A stretch of DNA of 7,138 bases from an uncultured Victivallales bacterium (GTDB lineage Bacteria; Verrucomicrobiota; Lentisphaeria; Oligosphaerales; JAFGRS01): positions 1 through 7,138 of the forward strand of contig CAILKC010000508.1 in assembly GCA_903834675.1 (NCBI GenBank). Reading direction: 5' to 3'. Each line of letters begins with the position of its first letter. The stretch's first letter is position 1. Under the pieces are notes generated by a model that ran no database searches, was not told the DNA's origin, and saw only the letters and a program-made list of their open reading frames with translations. This document shows positions 6,021-7,138 of the stretch, piece after piece. The translations under genes and the position numbers were made by a program.

Positions 6021-7138
6021 ATGAAGATCACGCAACTGGAGTTGTTCACCGTGCCGCCGCGCTGGCTGTTCCTCAAGATCAGCACCGATGCGGGGATCGT
6101 CGGCTGGGGCGAGCCCATCGTCGAAGGCCGGGCGGAAACCGTCGCGGCGGCCGTGCGTGAACTCGAATACTGCCTCCTCGGGCAGGACCCCCGCCGCATC
6201 GAGGACCTCTGGCAAGTCATGTATCGCGGCGGCTTCTACCGCGGCGGACCGGTGCTGACCAGCGCCATGAGCGGGGTCGAGCAGGCACTCTGGGACATCA
6301 AGGCCAAGGCCCTGGGCGTTCCCATCTACGACCTTCTCGGCGGACCGGTGCGCGAGACCATGCGGGTCTACTCCTGGATCGGCGGCGACCGCCCCGCGGA
6401 CGTGGCCCGCATGGCCCGCGAACGCCGCGATCAGGGCTACTCCGCAGTCAAGACCAACGCCACCGCCGAGTGTGCCTGGATCGACTCGCCCAAGATCGTC
6501 GATGAGGTCTGCTCCCGCCTGCAGGCCATCCGCGACGCCGTGGGGCTGGACCTCGACATCGCCGTCGATTTCCACGGCCGTGTTCACAAGGCCATGGCTC
6601 GGGTCATGATGAAGGAACTGGAGCCCTTCCGACTCTACTTCATCGAGGAACCCGTGCTCTGCGAGAATGAGGACGTCTTCATCGAGTTGCGCCGGCACAC
6701 CTCGACTCCGATCGCCACCGGCGAACGCAACTTCACTCGCTGGGGCTTCAAGAATCTGCTGACCGGCGGCGGCGTGGACATCATCCAGCCCGATCTGAGT
6801 CATGCCGGTGGCATCCTGGAGTGCCGCAAGATCGCCGCCATGGCCGAGTGCTACGATGTCGCCATCGCGCCGCACTGCCCGCTGGGCCCCATCGCCCTGG
6901 CGGCCTGCCTGCAACTGGACTTCTGCACTCCCAACGCCCTCATCCAGGAGCAGAGCCTCGGCATTCACTACAACCATGGCTCCGACCTCCTCGACTACCT
7001 GACCGACCGCTCGGTCTTCGCCTACAAGGATGGTTCCGTCGCCCGTCCCACCGCGCCCGGACTCGGGATCGAGATCAACGAAGCGCGGGTTCGCGAGGCG
7101 GCCCGGACCGGTCACCAGTGGCGCAACCCGGTCTGGCG
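6021..7138 (+). CDS. dgoD: D-galactonate dehydratase, C-terminus cut by window edge
   Basis: This enolase-superfamily enzyme (mandelate racemase subgroup) is Mg-dependent and dehydrates D-galactonate to 2-dehydro-3-deoxy-D-galactonate in the cytoplasm, the entry step of the De Ley-Doudoroff route. The window holds 372 codons; the E. coli protein has 382, so about ten residues are missing. The N-terminal capping domain (about 1-120) includes the motif GWGEP and the stretch RGGFYRGGP. The barrel carries the metal ligands Asp183, Glu209 and Glu235, the catalytic His185 (in DFHGR) and His285 (in APHCPLGP), and Glu310. These match the E. coli numbering exactly as I remember it. The motif QPDLSHAGGI is also family-typical. 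The ending QWRNPVW matches the DgoD C-terminal region. No kinase, aldolase, transporter or regulator of the pathway is visible; they could lie to the right. A dehydratase for another sugar acid is possible but unlikely given these motifs. Confidence 0.95.
   Translation, partial: MKITQLELFTVPPRWLFLKISTDAGIVGWGEPIVEGRAETVAAAVRELEYCLLGQDPRRIEDLWQVMYRGGFYRGGPVLTSAMSGVEQALWDIKAKALGVPIYDLLGGPVRETMRVYSWIGGDRPADVARMARERRDQGYSAVKTNATAECAWIDSPKIVDEVCSRLQAIRDAVGLDLDIAVDFHGRVHKAMARVMMKELEPFRLYFIEEPVLCENEDVFIELRRHTSTPIATGERNFTRWGFKNLLTGGGVDIIQPDLSHAGGILECRKIAAMAECYDVAIAPHCPLGPIALAACLQLDFCTPNALIQEQSLGIHYNHGSDLLDYLTDRSVFAYKDGSVARPTAPGLGIEINEARVREAARTGHQWRNPVW

Noticed and set aside
5852..6220. 123-residue N-terminal extension of uvrA
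   Set aside because: It shows no family similarity, crosses the divergent promoter region and overlaps the dgoD start in antisense; the family N-terminus begins at 5851.
6000..7115. 371-aa minus-strand open frame opposite dgoD
   Set aside because: It is an antisense shadow; the plus strand encodes a clear DgoD with every catalytic residue.

Overview
The window is GC-rich (about two thirds G+C by eye) and codon use is strongly GC-biased, so a high-GC proteobacterium is likely. The DgoD and tandem UvrA families would suit a gammaproteobacterium, possibly a purple sulfur bacterium or a pseudomonad/xanthomonad relative. That placement is inference, not something the sequence proves.

Layout from left to right: (1) Positions 1-243 hold a non-coding tandem repeat array of six units in the order long-short-short-short-short-long. 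Every unit can form hairpins, and the array probably continues beyond the left edge. (2) Positions 244-325 are a short spacer with a 12-bp palindrome and no gene. (3) Positions 326-5851 on the minus strand encode one 1841-residue protein made of two UvrA-like halves in tandem. It has four ATP-binding cassettes and six four-cysteine zinc sites. (4) Positions 5852-6020 are a divergent intergenic region with a weak promoter-like element, a nested inverted repeat and a good ribosome binding site for the gene to the right. (5) From 6021 to the right edge on the plus strand lies dgoD, D-galactonate dehydratase, missing only about the last ten residues.

The two genes are transcribed away from each other and show no functional link: one is a DNA-damage-recognition ATPase, the other a sugar-acid catabolic enzyme. 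The repeat array lies just downstream of the uvrA stop codon, so its hairpins would be at the 3' end of that transcript if transcription continues. No terminator with a U-tract was found there.

Two things deserve attention. The UvrA halves have specialised in complementary ways: the first keeps a full insertion domain but has a diverged UvrB-binding region, while the second keeps a recognisable UvrB-binding region but has almost lost the insertion domain. The repeat array has long units that fold on paper as three-way junctions with conserved stems and changed loops. I see no complete new multi-gene system in the window.
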